64,000 nt of DNA from Arcobacter aquimarinus. GTDB taxonomy: Bacteria; Campylobacterota; Campylobacteria; Campylobacterales; Arcobacteraceae. Shown piece by piece: positions 46,884-61,324 of the stretch (position 1 is its first letter; every line of letters starts with the position of its first letter). The notes beneath the pieces are model-generated. The model was given only the letters and a program-made list of their open reading frames with translations, did no database searches and had not been told where the DNA came from. The position numbers and the translations under genes are program-made. The stretch covers positions 1,984,001 to 2,048,000 of the forward strand of contig NZ_CP030944.1 in NCBI RefSeq assembly GCF_013177635.1. Reading direction: 5' to 3'.

Positions 46884-47594
46884 ATGAGATTGGATTTATA
46901 TTTAACACAAACCTTTAATATTCAAAGCAGAAACAAAGCTCTTGAATTAATAAAATCAGATAAAGTTAAAATTGATGGAGAGATTATATCAAAACCCTCT
47001 TTTAATGTTGAGCAAACTCATAAAGTTGAGATTTTAGAAGATGATTTTTATGTATCAAGAGCTGCTTATAAATTAAAATATTTTTTACAAGAATTAAAAT
47101 ATTTTGATTTAAAAAATAAAAATACTCTTGATATTGGAAGTAGTACAGGTGGATTTACTCAAGTTTTACTTGAAAATGAAGTATCAAGTGTAACTTGTGT
47201 TGATGTTGGTTCAAATCAACTTCACGAAAGAATCAAACACCATCCTAAGATCACTTTTTTTGAAAACACTGATATAAGAAATTTTCAAAGTGAAGATATA
47301 TTTGAAATTGTAACTTGTGATGTTTCTTTTATCTCTATTTTAAATATCTTAAATGACATAAATCGCCTAGCTTCAAAAGATATAATTATTTTATTTAAAC
47401 CCCAATTTGAAGTTGGAACAAATGTAAAAAGAGATAAAAAAGGTGTGGTAAAAGATAAAAATGCCATTATTAAAGCTAGACAAAAATTTGTAGATTCTAC
47501 ACTTGCATTAAATTGGAATTTAAAATACTCAAGTCTTAGTAAACTACAAGGAAAAGATGGAAATGAAGAAGAGCTCTTCTATTTTAGTAAATAA
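46884..47594 (+). CDS. tlyA: TlyA-family rRNA 2'-O-methyltransferase / hemolysin-like
   Basis: 236 aa. An N-terminal S4 RNA-binding domain (about 1-60) and a FtsJ-like methyltransferase with SAM loop LDIGSSTGGFTQVLLE near 75, CDVSFISI and LFKPQFEVG. Known members methylate 16S/23S rRNA cytidines and affect capreomycin sensitivity. The ribF start lies inside its 3' end. Confidence 0.92.
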   Translation: MRLDLYLTQTFNIQSRNKALELIKSDKVKIDGEIISKPSFNVEQTHKVEILEDDFYVSRAAYKLKYFLQELKYFDLKNKNTLDIGSSTGGFTQVLLENEVSSVTCVDVGSNQLHERIKHHPKITFFENTDIRNFQSEDIFEIVTCDVSFISILNILNDINRLASKDIIILFKPQFEVGTNVKRDKKGVVKDKNAIIKARQKFVDSTLALNWNLKYSSLSKLQGKDGNEEELFYFSK

Positions 47595-48408
47595 AAATAC
47601 AATAACTTCTATAGCTATTGGTGGATTTGATGGAATGCATGTTGCACATCAAGAACTTTTTAAAAATTTAGATGAAAATGGAGCAATTGTTTCAATTGAA
47701 TCTGGATATGCAAATTTGACACCCAAAAGATATAGACAAGAGTATAGTATCTATCCTATTTATTATTATGTCCTTGATAGTATAAAACATTTAGAAGGTG
47801 ATTTATTTGTAAAACTTTTAAATGAAGAGTTTCCAAAATTAAAAAAAATAGTTGTAGGTTATGATTTTTGTTTTGGAAAAAACAGAAGATATTGTACTGA
47901 AAAATTAAAGGAACTTTTTGATGGAGTTGTTGTAGTTATTGATGAAATAAAAGTCGAAAATATACCTGTTCATTCAAGAGTTATAAGAGAATACCTAAAA
48001 GATGGTGATATTCAAATGGCAAATAAACTTTTAGGAAAAGAGTACAAAATCTATGGACAACAAATAACAGGACAAGGATTAGGCGCTAAAAATTTTGTAC
48101 CAACAATAAATCTAAAAGTAAAAGAGTTTTTACTTCCAAAAGAAGGAGTTTATATTACGAAAACTATTTTAGACAATAAAGAATATAACTCTATTACTTT
48201 TTTAGGACATAGAGTAACAACAGATGGAAGTTATGCTGTGGAAACTCACATTTTAGATGAAGAGATAAAAGAGAATAACTATACAACTCAAATAAAATTT
48301 ATAAAAAAAATAAGAGATAATCAAAAATTTGAAAGCTTTGAAGAACTAAAAAATCAGATTTTAAAGGATATTAATCTAACTAAAGATTACTTTATTAATA
48401 TTTATTAA
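47557..48408 (+). CDS. ribF: Bifunctional riboflavin kinase/FAD synthetase
   Basis: 283 aa: an N-terminal nucleotidyltransferase (AIGGFDGMHVAHQEL; YDFCFGKNR) and a C-terminal riboflavin kinase domain (GAKNFVPTINLKV; PKEGVYITKT). Makes FMN and FAD. It overlaps tlyA by 38 bases. ATG 47557 has AAGGA upstream. A second ATG two codons on is possible. Confidence 0.93.
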   Translation: MEMKKSSSILVNKNTITSIAIGGFDGMHVAHQELFKNLDENGAIVSIESGYANLTPKRYRQEYSIYPIYYYVLDSIKHLEGDLFVKLLNEEFPKLKKIVVGYDFCFGKNRRYCTEKLKELFDGVVVVIDEIKVENIPVHSRVIREYLKDGDIQMANKLLGKEYKIYGQQITGQGLGAKNFVPTINLKVKEFLLPKEGVYITKTILDNKEYNSITFLGHRVTTDGSYAVETHILDEEIKENNYTTQIKFIKKIRDNQKFESFEELKNQILKDINLTKDYFINIY

Positions 48409-48432
48409 TATGCATTTAGATAAAATATTAAG

Positions 48433-49143
48433 ATGATAGATAAAGTATTTAATAAATCAATTACAAAACAATTCGAATTTGATGAAGAAGTAGCATCAGT
48501 ATTTGATGATATGTTAAACCGTTCTGTTCCTTTTTATAAAGAGATGCAAAGATTATCAATAAATTTTGCTTGCAATTTTTTAAATGAAAATGACAAAGTT
48601 TATGATTTAGGTTGTTCAACTGCTTCAACGCTAATAGAACTAAGTCACCATTGTAAAAATAATCTAAAACTAATAGGAATTGATAACTCTGTTGCTATGT
48701 TAAATAGAGCAGCAAAAAAAGCAAAAGCTTTTGGAGTTGACATAGAGTTTATAAATGCTGATTTACATGATGTTTCTTATGATGAAGCAAAACTTATTCT
48801 TTCAAACTACACTTTACAATTCATTAGACCTCTACAAAGAGAAAAATTAGTAAAAAAAATATATGATTCACTACAAGATAAAGGTATATTTATTTTTAGT
48901 GAAAAAGTGATATCTTCAAATTCAACTTTAAATAAACAATCTATTGATGAATATTATGAATTCAAAAAAACTCAAGGTTACAGTGAATTTGAAATAGCTC
49001 AAAAAAGAGAAGCTTTAGAAAATGTACTTATACCTTATACTGAAGAAGAAAATAAAAAAATGATTTTAGATGCTGGATTTAGTCATTGTGAAACAATTTT
49101 CAAATGGGTAAATTTTGCAACATTTATAGCAATAAAAAAATAG
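48433..49143 (+). CDS. cmoA: Carboxy-S-adenosylmethionine synthase
   Basis: 236 aa SAM-fold protein: [20 protein letters not shown] at the N-terminus is the CmoA signature, with [16 protein letters not shown] and LSNYTLQFI. Uses SAM and prephenate to make carboxy-SAM for wobble-uridine modification. cmoB is not adjacent. A small terminator follows. Confidence 0.93.
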   Translation: MIDKVFNKSITKQFEFDEEVASVFDDMLNRSVPFYKEMQRLSINFACNFLNENDKVYDLGCSTASTLIELSHHCKNNLKLIGIDNSVAMLNRAAKKAKAFGVDIEFINADLHDVSYDEAKLILSNYTLQFIRPLQREKLVKKIYDSLQDKGIFIFSEKVISSNSTLNKQSIDEYYEFKKTQGYSEFEIAQKREALENVLIPYTEEENKKMILDAGFSHCETIFKWVNFATFIAIKK

Positions 49144-49148
49144 CAAAG

Positions 49149-49168
49149 GCTTTATTTTAAAGCTTTTT
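49149..49168 (+). terminator. Weak terminator after cmoA
   Basis: GCTTTA-TTT-TAAAGC stem followed by five T. Confidence 0.5.
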
Positions 49169-49185
49169 CAAATTAAAAAATAATG

Positions 49186-49219
49186 GTTCCCTTTCAAATT
49201 GGGAACTAATTTGAAAGGA
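49186..49219 (+). promoter_or_regulatory. Two mutually exclusive hairpins over the peroxiredoxin ribosome binding site
   Basis: Hairpin 1: GTTCCC (49186-49191) with GGGAAC (49201-49206). Hairpin 2: CCTTTCAAATT (49190-49200) with AATTTGAAAGG (49208-49218), 11 bp and a 7-base loop. Hairpin 2 pairs most of the AAGGA Shine-Dalgarno (49215-49219), and hairpin 1 frees it. They share bases and cannot both form. It could instead be a double DNA operator. Confidence 0.6.
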
Positions 49220-49225
49220 AATATG

Positions 49226-49732
49226 ATGTTAAAAGTTGGAGACATAGCACCTAGTTTTTGTGCACCAAATCAAGATGATGTAGAGATTTGTTCAAGAGAT
49301 TTAGCAGGGAAATGGATAGTTTTATACTTTTATCCAAAAGATTTAACACCAGGATGTACAACTCAAGCTTGTGATTTTACAGATAAACACTCTTTTTTTG
49401 ATGATTTAGATGCAGTAATTTTAGGTGTTAGTGCGGATGATACTGAAAAACATAGAAAATTTATTGATAAATATGATTTAACAATAACTCTTCTGTCTGA
49501 TACAAATAAAAAAATGTGTGAAGATTATGGAGTTTGGCAGTTAAAACAATTTATGGGTAAAGAGTTTATGGGAGTTGTTAGAAGTACATTTATTATTAAT
49601 CCTGAAGGAAAAATTGCAGCTATTTGGGATAAAGTAAGTGTTAGAAAGAAAAAGAGTGTAAAAGGTGAAAAGATAGAAGTTTTACATGTGGATGAAGTTA
49701 GAGAAAAACTTCAAGAATTACAATCAAATTAA
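49226..49732 (+). CDS. bcp: Thiol peroxidase, Bcp-type peroxiredoxin
   Basis: About 168 aa: LKVGDIAPSFCAPNQDD, YFYPKDLTPGCTTQACDF with peroxidatic Cys in PGCT and the resolving Cys five residues later, GVVRSTFIINPEGKI. Reduces peroxides in the cytoplasm. The frame extends to TTG 49199. ATG 49223 and 49226 follow AAGGA, and 49226 has the better spacing (6 bases). The leader contains paired inverted repeats. Confidence 0.93.
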   Translation: MLKVGDIAPSFCAPNQDDVEICSRDLAGKWIVLYFYPKDLTPGCTTQACDFTDKHSFFDDLDAVILGVSADDTEKHRKFIDKYDLTITLLSDTNKKMCEDYGVWQLKQFMGKEFMGVVRSTFIINPEGKIAAIWDKVSVRKKKSVKGEKIEVLHVDEVREKLQELQSN

Positions 49733-49744
49733 TTAGGAATAAGT

Positions 49745-50752
49745 ATGAAAAAAATGTTCAATAAAGTTTTATTTTTAAGTGCAGCTGTTTTACTATCAAA
49801 CAATCTATTAGCACAAGAGACTATTTGTTTTAAAAATGGACTAGAAAAACCTTCATTAATCGAAACAACTCCTTTAGATGGAGAAGTTTGTAAAGGAATA
49901 CAAACTTTAGAAGATATGAAAAATAGTGGATGGCAAGTTTTAGATATAAAATTACAACCTGTTGGAAATAAATTTAATTATTCATACTATTTTTATAAAG
50001 ATGATAATAAAAAGTCATCTGTAACTTCACAAAAAAATGTTAATCAACAATTGAGTTTATCAAAAGGTGAATTTTCTATAAAACCAATTGGTGCAAAAGT
50101 AACAAATATTAATAACAATAAAAGCAATATTGATATTGGAAATTTAATAGTTGGACAATCAGGGATTGTAGTTCATATTTATGATAATGATAAAAGATTA
50201 ATAGTTTCAAATGCAAAAGTTATTAGTTCAAATGAAAATTCTTCTGTTGTTGAATTTTTTCCTTTTAATGATTTAACTCAAGATGCTATTCCTACTTCAA
50301 ATAGAAGTGTTACAGAAAATGATATATTAATTTTAAATTATATGTATAACTCATCACTTTTAATTGCTCCAACACTAGACTCTTTTCAAGCAGTAAGAGA
50401 AAACTTCAAACTAAATAATTTTATGCATTCTGATATTTTTGCAGCAAAATTAAAAGTAGAAAACAAACCTTATCCAACAAAAGAAGATATTCAAAAATTT
50501 GCAATTGAACAAAATTTAGGCACAATATTTTTTGTTTTAGATAATAAAGTTTATGTACTTGATACAAAAACTTTTACAATTTTAGAAAGCTACGCTTTTG
50601 CTTATGAAAGTGCTGAAAAGCAAATGCCATTTTACACAAGAGTTGAAGATATTGAAGAATCAATTTTTAACTCATCATTCTTTGATTTCTTCAGTGAAGA
50701 TAAAAAATCAAACTATGATGAATATTACAAAAGAATTTTAGGATTAAAATAA
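49745..50752 (+). CDS. PgbA N-terminal-domain protein
   Basis: 335 aa. Signal peptide (about 1-23, ending NLLAQ), then ICFKNGLEKPSLIETTPLDG and TLEDMKNSGWQVLDIK, which match the N-terminal domain of the Helicobacter plasminogen-binding protein PgbA. The C-terminal lysine-rich tail seen in Helicobacter is not present, so plasminogen binding is not implied. Periplasmic or surface-exposed. It shares a TAATG junction with glcD. Confidence 0.82.
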   Translation: MKKMFNKVLFLSAAVLLSNNLLAQETICFKNGLEKPSLIETTPLDGEVCKGIQTLEDMKNSGWQVLDIKLQPVGNKFNYSYYFYKDDNKKSSVTSQKNVNQQLSLSKGEFSIKPIGAKVTNINNNKSNIDIGNLIVGQSGIVVHIYDNDKRLIVSNAKVISSNENSSVVEFFPFNDLTQDAIPTSNRSVTENDILILNYMYNSSLLIAPTLDSFQAVRENFKLNNFMHSDIFAAKLKVENKPYPTKEDIQKFAIEQNLGTIFFVLDNKVYVLDTKTFTILESYAFAYESAEKQMPFYTRVEDIEESIFNSSFFDFFSEDKKSNYDEYYKRILGLK

Positions 50753-52140
50753 TGATTGATAAAAAACATTTAGATTATATAACTTCTATTGTTGGTCTTG
50801 AAAATATAAAAAGTGATAAAGCTCATTTAATAGCTTTTTGTTATGATGCAACAAGAACAAGATTTGAACCAGATGCAGTTGTATTTCCACGACATGAGCA
50901 AGATATAAGCGATATTTTAAAGTATTGTAATGAACACAAAATAATAATTGTACCAAGAGGTGCTGGTTCTGGATTTACAGGTGGGGCACTACCAGCAAAT
51001 GGAGGAATTATTCTTTCATTAGAGCGACATATGAATAAGCTTTTAGAAATTGATATGGAAAATATGGTTGGAGTTGTTCAACCAGGACTTATAAATATGG
51101 AGTTCCAAAAAGCAGTTGAAGCTGTTGGATTATTTTATCCGCCAGATCCAGCAAGTGAAGAGTACTCAACACTTGGAGGAAATGTAAGTGAAAATGCAGG
51201 TGGAATGAGAGCTGCTAAATATGGAATTACAAAAGATTATGTAATGGCATTAAGAGCTGTTTTACCAAATGGAGATATTATTGTTGCTGGTAAAAAAACA
51301 ATAAAAGATGTTGCCGGATATAACACTGCTGGTATTTTGATAGCGAGTGAAGGAACATTAGCTATTATTACTGAAATCACTTTAAAATTGATTCCAAAAC
51401 CAAAGTTTAAACAAACATATATGGGTGTTTTCCCTTCTGTTGATACGGCAATGACTGCTGTATTTAAATCTCTAGCAGCTGGTGCAAATCCTGTTGCTAT
51501 GGAATTTTTAGATGCACTTGTTATAAAAGCTTTAAGACAAAAATTTCCTCAAATAAGCCTACCAGAACATGCAGGTGGAATTTTAGTAGGAGATGTGGAT
51601 GCAAGTAGCCAAGCAGAGATTGATTCACAACTTCAAACTTTAAAAGAATCATTTGCTGCAAATGGTTCTATTGATTTTATTGTTGCACAAAATGAAGAAG
51701 AAGGTAAAAAATTATGGTTTGCTAGACGTAATGCAAGTCCAGCAACGATGATTTATGGAACTAAAAAATTAAATGAAGATATTTCTGTTCCAAGAAGTAA
51801 ACTTCCAGTTGCATTGGATGGAATATACAAAATTGGTGAAAAATATGGTTTCCAAGTTCCATGTTTTGGACATGCAGGAGATGGAAATATTCACGTAAAT
51901 GTAATGGTAAAAGATAAAACAAATCCAAAAGAGATGGAAGATGGACATAAAGCCATTGAAGAAATTTTCCAATATGTTGTTGATTTAGGTGGAACTTTAA
52001 GTGGTGAGCATGGAATTGGAACATCTAAAGCTCCATTTATGCATATTGCGTTTAGTGAAGCTGAAATGAACTTATTCAGAAGTATCAAAAAAGCATTTGA
52101 CCCAAATAATATTTTAAATCCATTTAAAATGGGACTTTAA
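50752..52140 (+). CDS. glcD: FAD-linked glycolate/D-lactate oxidase subunit
   Basis: 462 aa: VPRGAGSGFTGGALPANGG (FAD/PCMH fold, near residue 65), PPDPASEEYSTLGGNVSENAGG, and the C-terminal GHAGDGNIHVN and GTLSGEHGIGTSK with FAD/metal contacts. GlcD/DLD-family oxidase feeding electrons to the respiratory chain. No GlcE/GlcF genes follow, so D-lactate or another 2-hydroxyacid may be the substrate. Confidence 0.92.
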   Translation: MIDKKHLDYITSIVGLENIKSDKAHLIAFCYDATRTRFEPDAVVFPRHEQDISDILKYCNEHKIIIVPRGAGSGFTGGALPANGGIILSLERHMNKLLEIDMENMVGVVQPGLINMEFQKAVEAVGLFYPPDPASEEYSTLGGNVSENAGGMRAAKYGITKDYVMALRAVLPNGDIIVAGKKTIKDVAGYNTAGILIASEGTLAIITEITLKLIPKPKFKQTYMGVFPSVDTAMTAVFKSLAAGANPVAMEFLDALVIKALRQKFPQISLPEHAGGILVGDVDASSQAEIDSQLQTLKESFAANGSIDFIVAQNEEEGKKLWFARRNASPATMIYGTKKLNEDISVPRSKLPVALDGIYKIGEKYGFQVPCFGHAGDGNIHVNVMVKDKTNPKEMEDGHKAIEEIFQYVVDLGGTLSGEHGIGTSKAPFMHIAFSEAEMNLFRSIKKAFDPNNILNPFKMGL

Positions 52141-52155
52141 TGATAAGAGAATAAT

Positions 52156-52941
52156 ATGGAAGAAAAAAGCATCTTAAGAAAGTTAATTGATGGGTTAGAT
52201 TCATTTTTCAATGATGATACAACTTATTATGCAGCTTCTTTAAGCTTTTTTACCATTTTCTCTATCTTACCAATAATTGCCCTTGTTATTGCAATAATCT
52301 CAAATTTTTCTGAATTTGACAACTATATTGATATCTTTACAAACTATATTTTTAACCTTATAAATCCAACTCACTCAACAGAAATAGTTGAAACTTTAAA
52401 AAAATATATATCGAACTCCAACCAATTAGGATTATTAGGTTTAATTTATATGACATTTGTTTTTATAATGTTCTTTAAAGATTATGAATACATAGTAAAT
52501 AAAATTCATAAAACAAAAAGAAAATCTATTCAATTTTCTTTTATCTTTTATACTTTATATTTAATAGTAGTTGCATTACTTTTTGTTGCTTCAAATATAA
52601 TAATGTCTATTTATAATAATATTTTTATAGAAATAGTTTTATCTTATATCTTTGGATGGTTAATATTTTTTACTCTATTTAAATTAAGCGTAAATAGAAA
52701 GATAAACAATAAAGCAGCTATTATTTCCTCTTTGCTAACGTTTATTGTTATTACTGTTACAAAGAATTTATTTGTTTATTATGTAATTTATAATAAAACT
52801 TATGCAACCATTTATGGTTCCCTTGCAACTTTATTATTTACTTTTTTTTGGATTTATATCTCATGGATTATTTATTTATATGGAATTAAAATGTGTCATA
52901 GATTAAATATTCAAGAACAGTTGAGAAAAGATAATTTATAA
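52156..52941 (+). CDS. YihY/RbnBN-family inner-membrane protein
   Basis: 261 aa, six hydrophobic helices. Opening TTYYAASLSFFTIFSILPIIALVIA and late YGSLATLLFTFFWIYISWIIYLYG fit the YihY/virulence-factor BrkB family. Function in the family is unsettled; the old RNase BN label is wrong. The IS21 element begins 26 bases after its stop. Confidence 0.88.
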   Translation: MEEKSILRKLIDGLDSFFNDDTTYYAASLSFFTIFSILPIIALVIAIISNFSEFDNYIDIFTNYIFNLINPTHSTEIVETLKKYISNSNQLGLLGLIYMTFVFIMFFKDYEYIVNKIHKTKRKSIQFSFIFYTLYLIVVALLFVASNIIMSIYNNIFIEIVLSYIFGWLIFFTLFKLSVNRKINNKAAIISSLLTFIVITVTKNLFVYYVIYNKTYATIYGSLATLLFTFFWIYISWIIYLYGIKMCHRLNIQEQLRKDNL

Positions 52942-52967
52942 ATTTTAAATTGTAAAGTTATATCTAT

Positions 52968-52995
52968 TGTCAAACGAACTGCTAAAATCGCCAGT
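52968..52995. repeat. Left terminal inverted repeat of the IS21 element
   Basis: TGTCAAACGAACTGCTAAAA then TCGCCAGT. Pairs with the right end at 55070-55097, differing at one base (T versus C at position 16). Confidence 0.9.
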
Positions 52996-53025
52996 TAAAA
53001 CTAAAAAAAAGTTACATTCTGAAAC

Positions 53026-53844
53026 TTAAACCAACTCTGTTTTTTCTACCATTTTATCTGAAGATTTAGCTCCAAACTTATAAACATCTGAATTGATAAT
53101 TCCATTCTCTTTTTTCTCTTTTAACCTATAACTATCTCCTTGTATATTGATTATATGTGAATGATGTAATACTCTATCTAGTATCGCTGTTGTAACAATT
53201 TTATCTCCTGCAAACACTTGTGTCCATTTACTAAACACTAAATTTGATGTTAAAATTGTTGAACCTTTTTCATAGCGTTTTGAAATAATTTGGAAAAAAT
53301 GATTAGCTTCTTCTTTATTCATATTAAAATAGCCTATCTCATCAATAACAAGTATTGACGGATTTGTAATTGATTTTAAAAAAGAATCATATTTCTTCTC
53401 TTTTTTTGCATTATTTGCTAAAGATAAAAGTTCAGATATAGTTGTAAATCTGGCTTTATATCTATGTTGTACAGCTTTAAATGCTAATGCAATTGCAAGA
53501 TGAGTTTTACCAACACCACATTGTCCTAATAGAATAATATTCTCATTTCTTTTTATAAATGTAAGTGTTGCTAATTCTTCAATTTGTTTTCTATTAACTC
53601 CGACAGAGAAACTATAATCAAATTGTTCTAATGTTTTTATAGCTGGAAATCCAGCTAATTTTGTTAATATATTTTTACTTCTATCCATCCTATTTTCTAC
53701 TTCAATTTTAAGCATTTCATGTAAAAATTGAGTATATTGCCAATTTTCTTTTGCTGCCGTTGTTGCTATTGTATGGTATTCATTTTCAATAGTTGAGAGT
53801 TTTAATTCTCTGCATAATTCGATAATTTCATTATTTAATTCCAT
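53026..53844 (-). CDS. istB: IS21 helper ATPase IstB
   Basis: 272 aa AAA+ protein related to DnaC: LLGQCGVGKTHLAIALAFKA (Walker A, near residue 110), ILVIDEIGYF (Walker B), STILTSNLVFSKWTQVF. It directs IstA to target DNA. The reading frame is complete, although its partner is broken. Confidence 0.93.
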   Translation of the reverse strand: MELNNEIIELCRELKLSTIENEYHTIATTAAKENWQYTQFLHEMLKIEVENRMDRSKNILTKLAGFPAIKTLEQFDYSFSVGVNRKQIEELATLTFIKRNENIILLGQCGVGKTHLAIALAFKAVQHRYKARFTTISELLSLANNAKKEKKYDSFLKSITNPSILVIDEIGYFNMNKEEANHFFQIISKRYEKGSTILTSNLVFSKWTQVFAGDKIVTTAILDRVLHHSHIINIQGDSYRLKEKKENGIINSDVYKFGAKSSDKMVEKTELV

Positions 53845-53854
53845 AACGTATTTC

Positions 53855-54978
<1,124 letters not shown>

Positions 54979-55069
54979 TTTACTCCTTTCATAGATTTAA
55001 AAGGAGTCTAGCAAAAATTAATTTATTTTTTTAAGGTTTAGTATAAAAATGTAGCTTCTAACATTTCTG

Positions 55070-55097
55070 ACTGGCGATTTTGGCAGTTCGTTTGACA
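55070..55097. repeat. Right terminal inverted repeat of the IS21 element
   Basis: Read on the minus strand it starts TGTCAAACGAACTGCCAAAA. The 54979-55069 stretch before it holds the istA leader and no gene. 55098-55215 shows nothing recognisable. Confidence 0.9.
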
Positions 55098-55215
55098 AAT
55101 TTTTTCTAGCTATTATAATTGTTTGTTGAAGTCTTTATTATATACACTAATCCAAGCAAAAATTAGACTAGTTTTGTGTATCATTTTTATTATGAAAGTT
55201 AGAAAGCCCATAAAG

Positions 55216-55291
55216 TGGTGCTCGCAATCGGAGTTGAACCGATAACCTCTTCCTTACCATGGAATTGCTCTACCATTGGAGCTATGCAAGC
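55216..55291 (-). tRNA. tRNA-Thr (GGT)
   Basis: Acceptor GCTTGCA, anticodon stem TTCC/GGAA with loop ATGGTAA giving GGT, CCA encoded. It lies downstream of the rRNA terminator. No separate consensus promoter is visible in 55292-55401, so read-through may supply it. Confidence 0.93.
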
Positions 55292-55401
55292 AAATTAAGT
55301 AAGACATACTAACAAAAAAAGAGTAAAAAAGCCTTTAGAAGAAAAGAGATAGAAAACAAGAACTAAAGAGGAAATAACAAACAAGGGTAAAAAGGGTAGG
55401 T

Positions 55402-55457
55402 AAAAAAAAAGCTTCTTCCAAAGAGAACTAGTAGTAGTTCAAATAGAAAGAAGCTTT
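55402..55457 (-). terminator. Rho-independent terminator of the rRNA operon
   Basis: On the minus strand, AAAGCTTCTT pairs with AAGAAGCTTT, with an inner GAACTA/TAGTTC stem, and is followed by a run of T. It lies 18 bases after 5S. Confidence 0.85.
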
Positions 55458-55474
55458 GTGTGTGTAAAAACTCA

Positions 55475-55593
55475 AAGCTGGCAGCGACCTACGTTTCCAC
55501 CAGGGGACCCGGCAGTATTATCGGCGATGAAATGCTTGACTTCCAGGTTCGGAATGGGACTGGGTATTTCCACTTCTCTGTAGCCACCAGCAA
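55475..55593 (-). rRNA. rrf: 5S ribosomal RNA
   Basis: Conserved CCCATTCCGAACCTGGAAGT and the pairing ends GCTGGTGGC / GCCAGC. About 119 bases. Ends are approximate. Confidence 0.95.
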
Positions 55594-55831
55594 GTTGAGT
55601 ATTAAATAAATTAAGAATAAAAAAGAACTAAAATTCTGTTCACTCATAAAAATCATCACTTAGATAATTTCTCTAAATTTACTTAATACTCAACTCGTTA
55701 AGGAGTTAAGAAAAAATAATGCTAAAGTCTTTGCTTCTTAAAAAAATTGACATTTTTTCAAGGTAACATTAAACACAATATATATTAAATATAAAAACAT
55801 ATATTTAATAAGATAGTAAACCAAAGAATTG

Positions 55832-58747
<2,916 letters not shown>

Positions 58748-59110
58748 ATAAATAGAGTTAAACTCTATCGCATTTTTGATAATATTCTTTGGCTACTATC
58801 TTATTAAACATATTACTTAAAATATATCTAATAAAACATGTTGTGTTCTATCTATAGTTTTATTTCTAAAATTTAGATATGAAATTTTTTTTGTTTTAAA
58901 TTATTTAACATTGCTGTTATATAATTCTTACGAAAAAATTAAAGACTTTAACATTATATTTTTAAATATCATTTTCAAATCTCTTTGAAAAACTTTGATT
59001 CGAAAATCAAATATAAATTCAATCTCTTTGAACTTATATTTAACTTTCTATCATCTTTTTTTATCTTAATTGAACTATTTCTATTTAAAACTCTCATTTT
59101 AAATAATAGG
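58748..59110 (-). other. 23S-tRNA-Ala internal transcribed spacer
   Basis: 363 AT-rich bases between tRNA-Ala and 23S. No gene seen. It contains processing-stem-like complementarity to the far side of 23S (TGCCTT-free, mostly A/T), not resolved here. Confidence 0.5.
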
Positions 59111-59186
59111 TGGTGGAGAATAGCGGGATCGAACCGCTGACCTCCTGCGTGCAAAGCAGGCGCTCTCCCAGCTGAGCTAATTCCCC
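59111..59186 (-). tRNA. tRNA-Ala (TGC)
   Basis: In the rRNA spacer. Acceptor GGGGAAT, anticodon stem CCTGC/GCAGG with TGC, CCA encoded. Confidence 0.95.
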
Positions 59187-59217
59187 AACCTAAATTAATC
59201 TTTACTAGATTATTTAA

Positions 59218-59294
59218 TGGTGGGCCTATCAGGACTTGAACCTGAGACCTCACGATTATCAGTCGAGCGCTCTAGCCAGCTGAGCTATAGGCCC
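59218..59294 (-). tRNA. tRNA-Ile (GAT)
   Basis: In the rRNA spacer before tRNA-Ala. Acceptor GGGCCTA/TAGGCCC, anticodon loop CTGATAA giving GAT, CCA encoded. Confidence 0.95.
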
Positions 59295-59392
59295 CTTTTA
59301 CTACCTATTTAAATAATCTTTATAAACCGAATATAAAATCATATATTTTTTTAAGTTTTTAAGTTAAGAAACAAATCTTAACTTAATTCTCT

Positions 59393-60910
<1,518 letters not shown>

Positions 60911-61212
60911 ATTATAGATTATTTGAAACTGACATTTTTGTATTATTTTACTAATTACAAAATTATCACTCATTATCATAGACAAGTTTTCAATGTTTTA
61001 CCATCTCATCTTGTTTTATATATTTTTTATATTAACATTATTTCTTATTTTATTTCTGTAAACAATGAAACAGATTTTTATAAGATTTATATATTCGGTT
61101 TATAAAGATTACTTCATAAACTTCAATTAAATTATTTTAAAGATCATCCTAATAAACTAAAACCTTTCTCATCTCTCTTTCGTTTGATGCGCTTCAGTCA
61201 ATTTGGACGGGA
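60911..61212 (-). other. rRNA leader
   Basis: About 300 AT-rich bases between the promoter start region and 16S. No credible gene. It should hold the 16S processing stem and antitermination sites, which I cannot delimit by eye. Confidence 0.6.
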
Positions 61213-61241
61213 ATTATAATAGGATTTTTTATCCTTGTCAA
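61213..61241 (-). promoter_or_regulatory. rRNA operon promoter, sigma-70 consensus
   Basis: Minus strand TTGACA (61236-61241), 17-base spacer, TATAAT (61213-61218), then TCCCGTCC. A full-consensus promoter is unusual in this AT-rich genome. Confidence 0.9.
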
Positions 61242-61286
61242 GAGCTTACAGCTTAAATTTAGCTAAAATTTTCAAATTTACTGTTT

Positions 61287-61311
61287 TAGAAAAAGGATTT
61301 CCCTTTTTCTA
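61287..61311. terminator. Inverted repeat after the cytochrome gene
   Basis: TAGAAAAAGG, 5-base loop, CCTTTTTCTA, 14 bases after the gene's stop. The T run lies within the stem, so terminator activity is uncertain. Confidence 0.45.
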
Positions 61312-61324
61312 GCAGTTTTTCGTA

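Noticed and set aside
60923-61105. 60-aa open frame in the rRNA leader
   Set aside because: Low-complexity, between the rRNA promoter and 16S, with no ribosome binding site.
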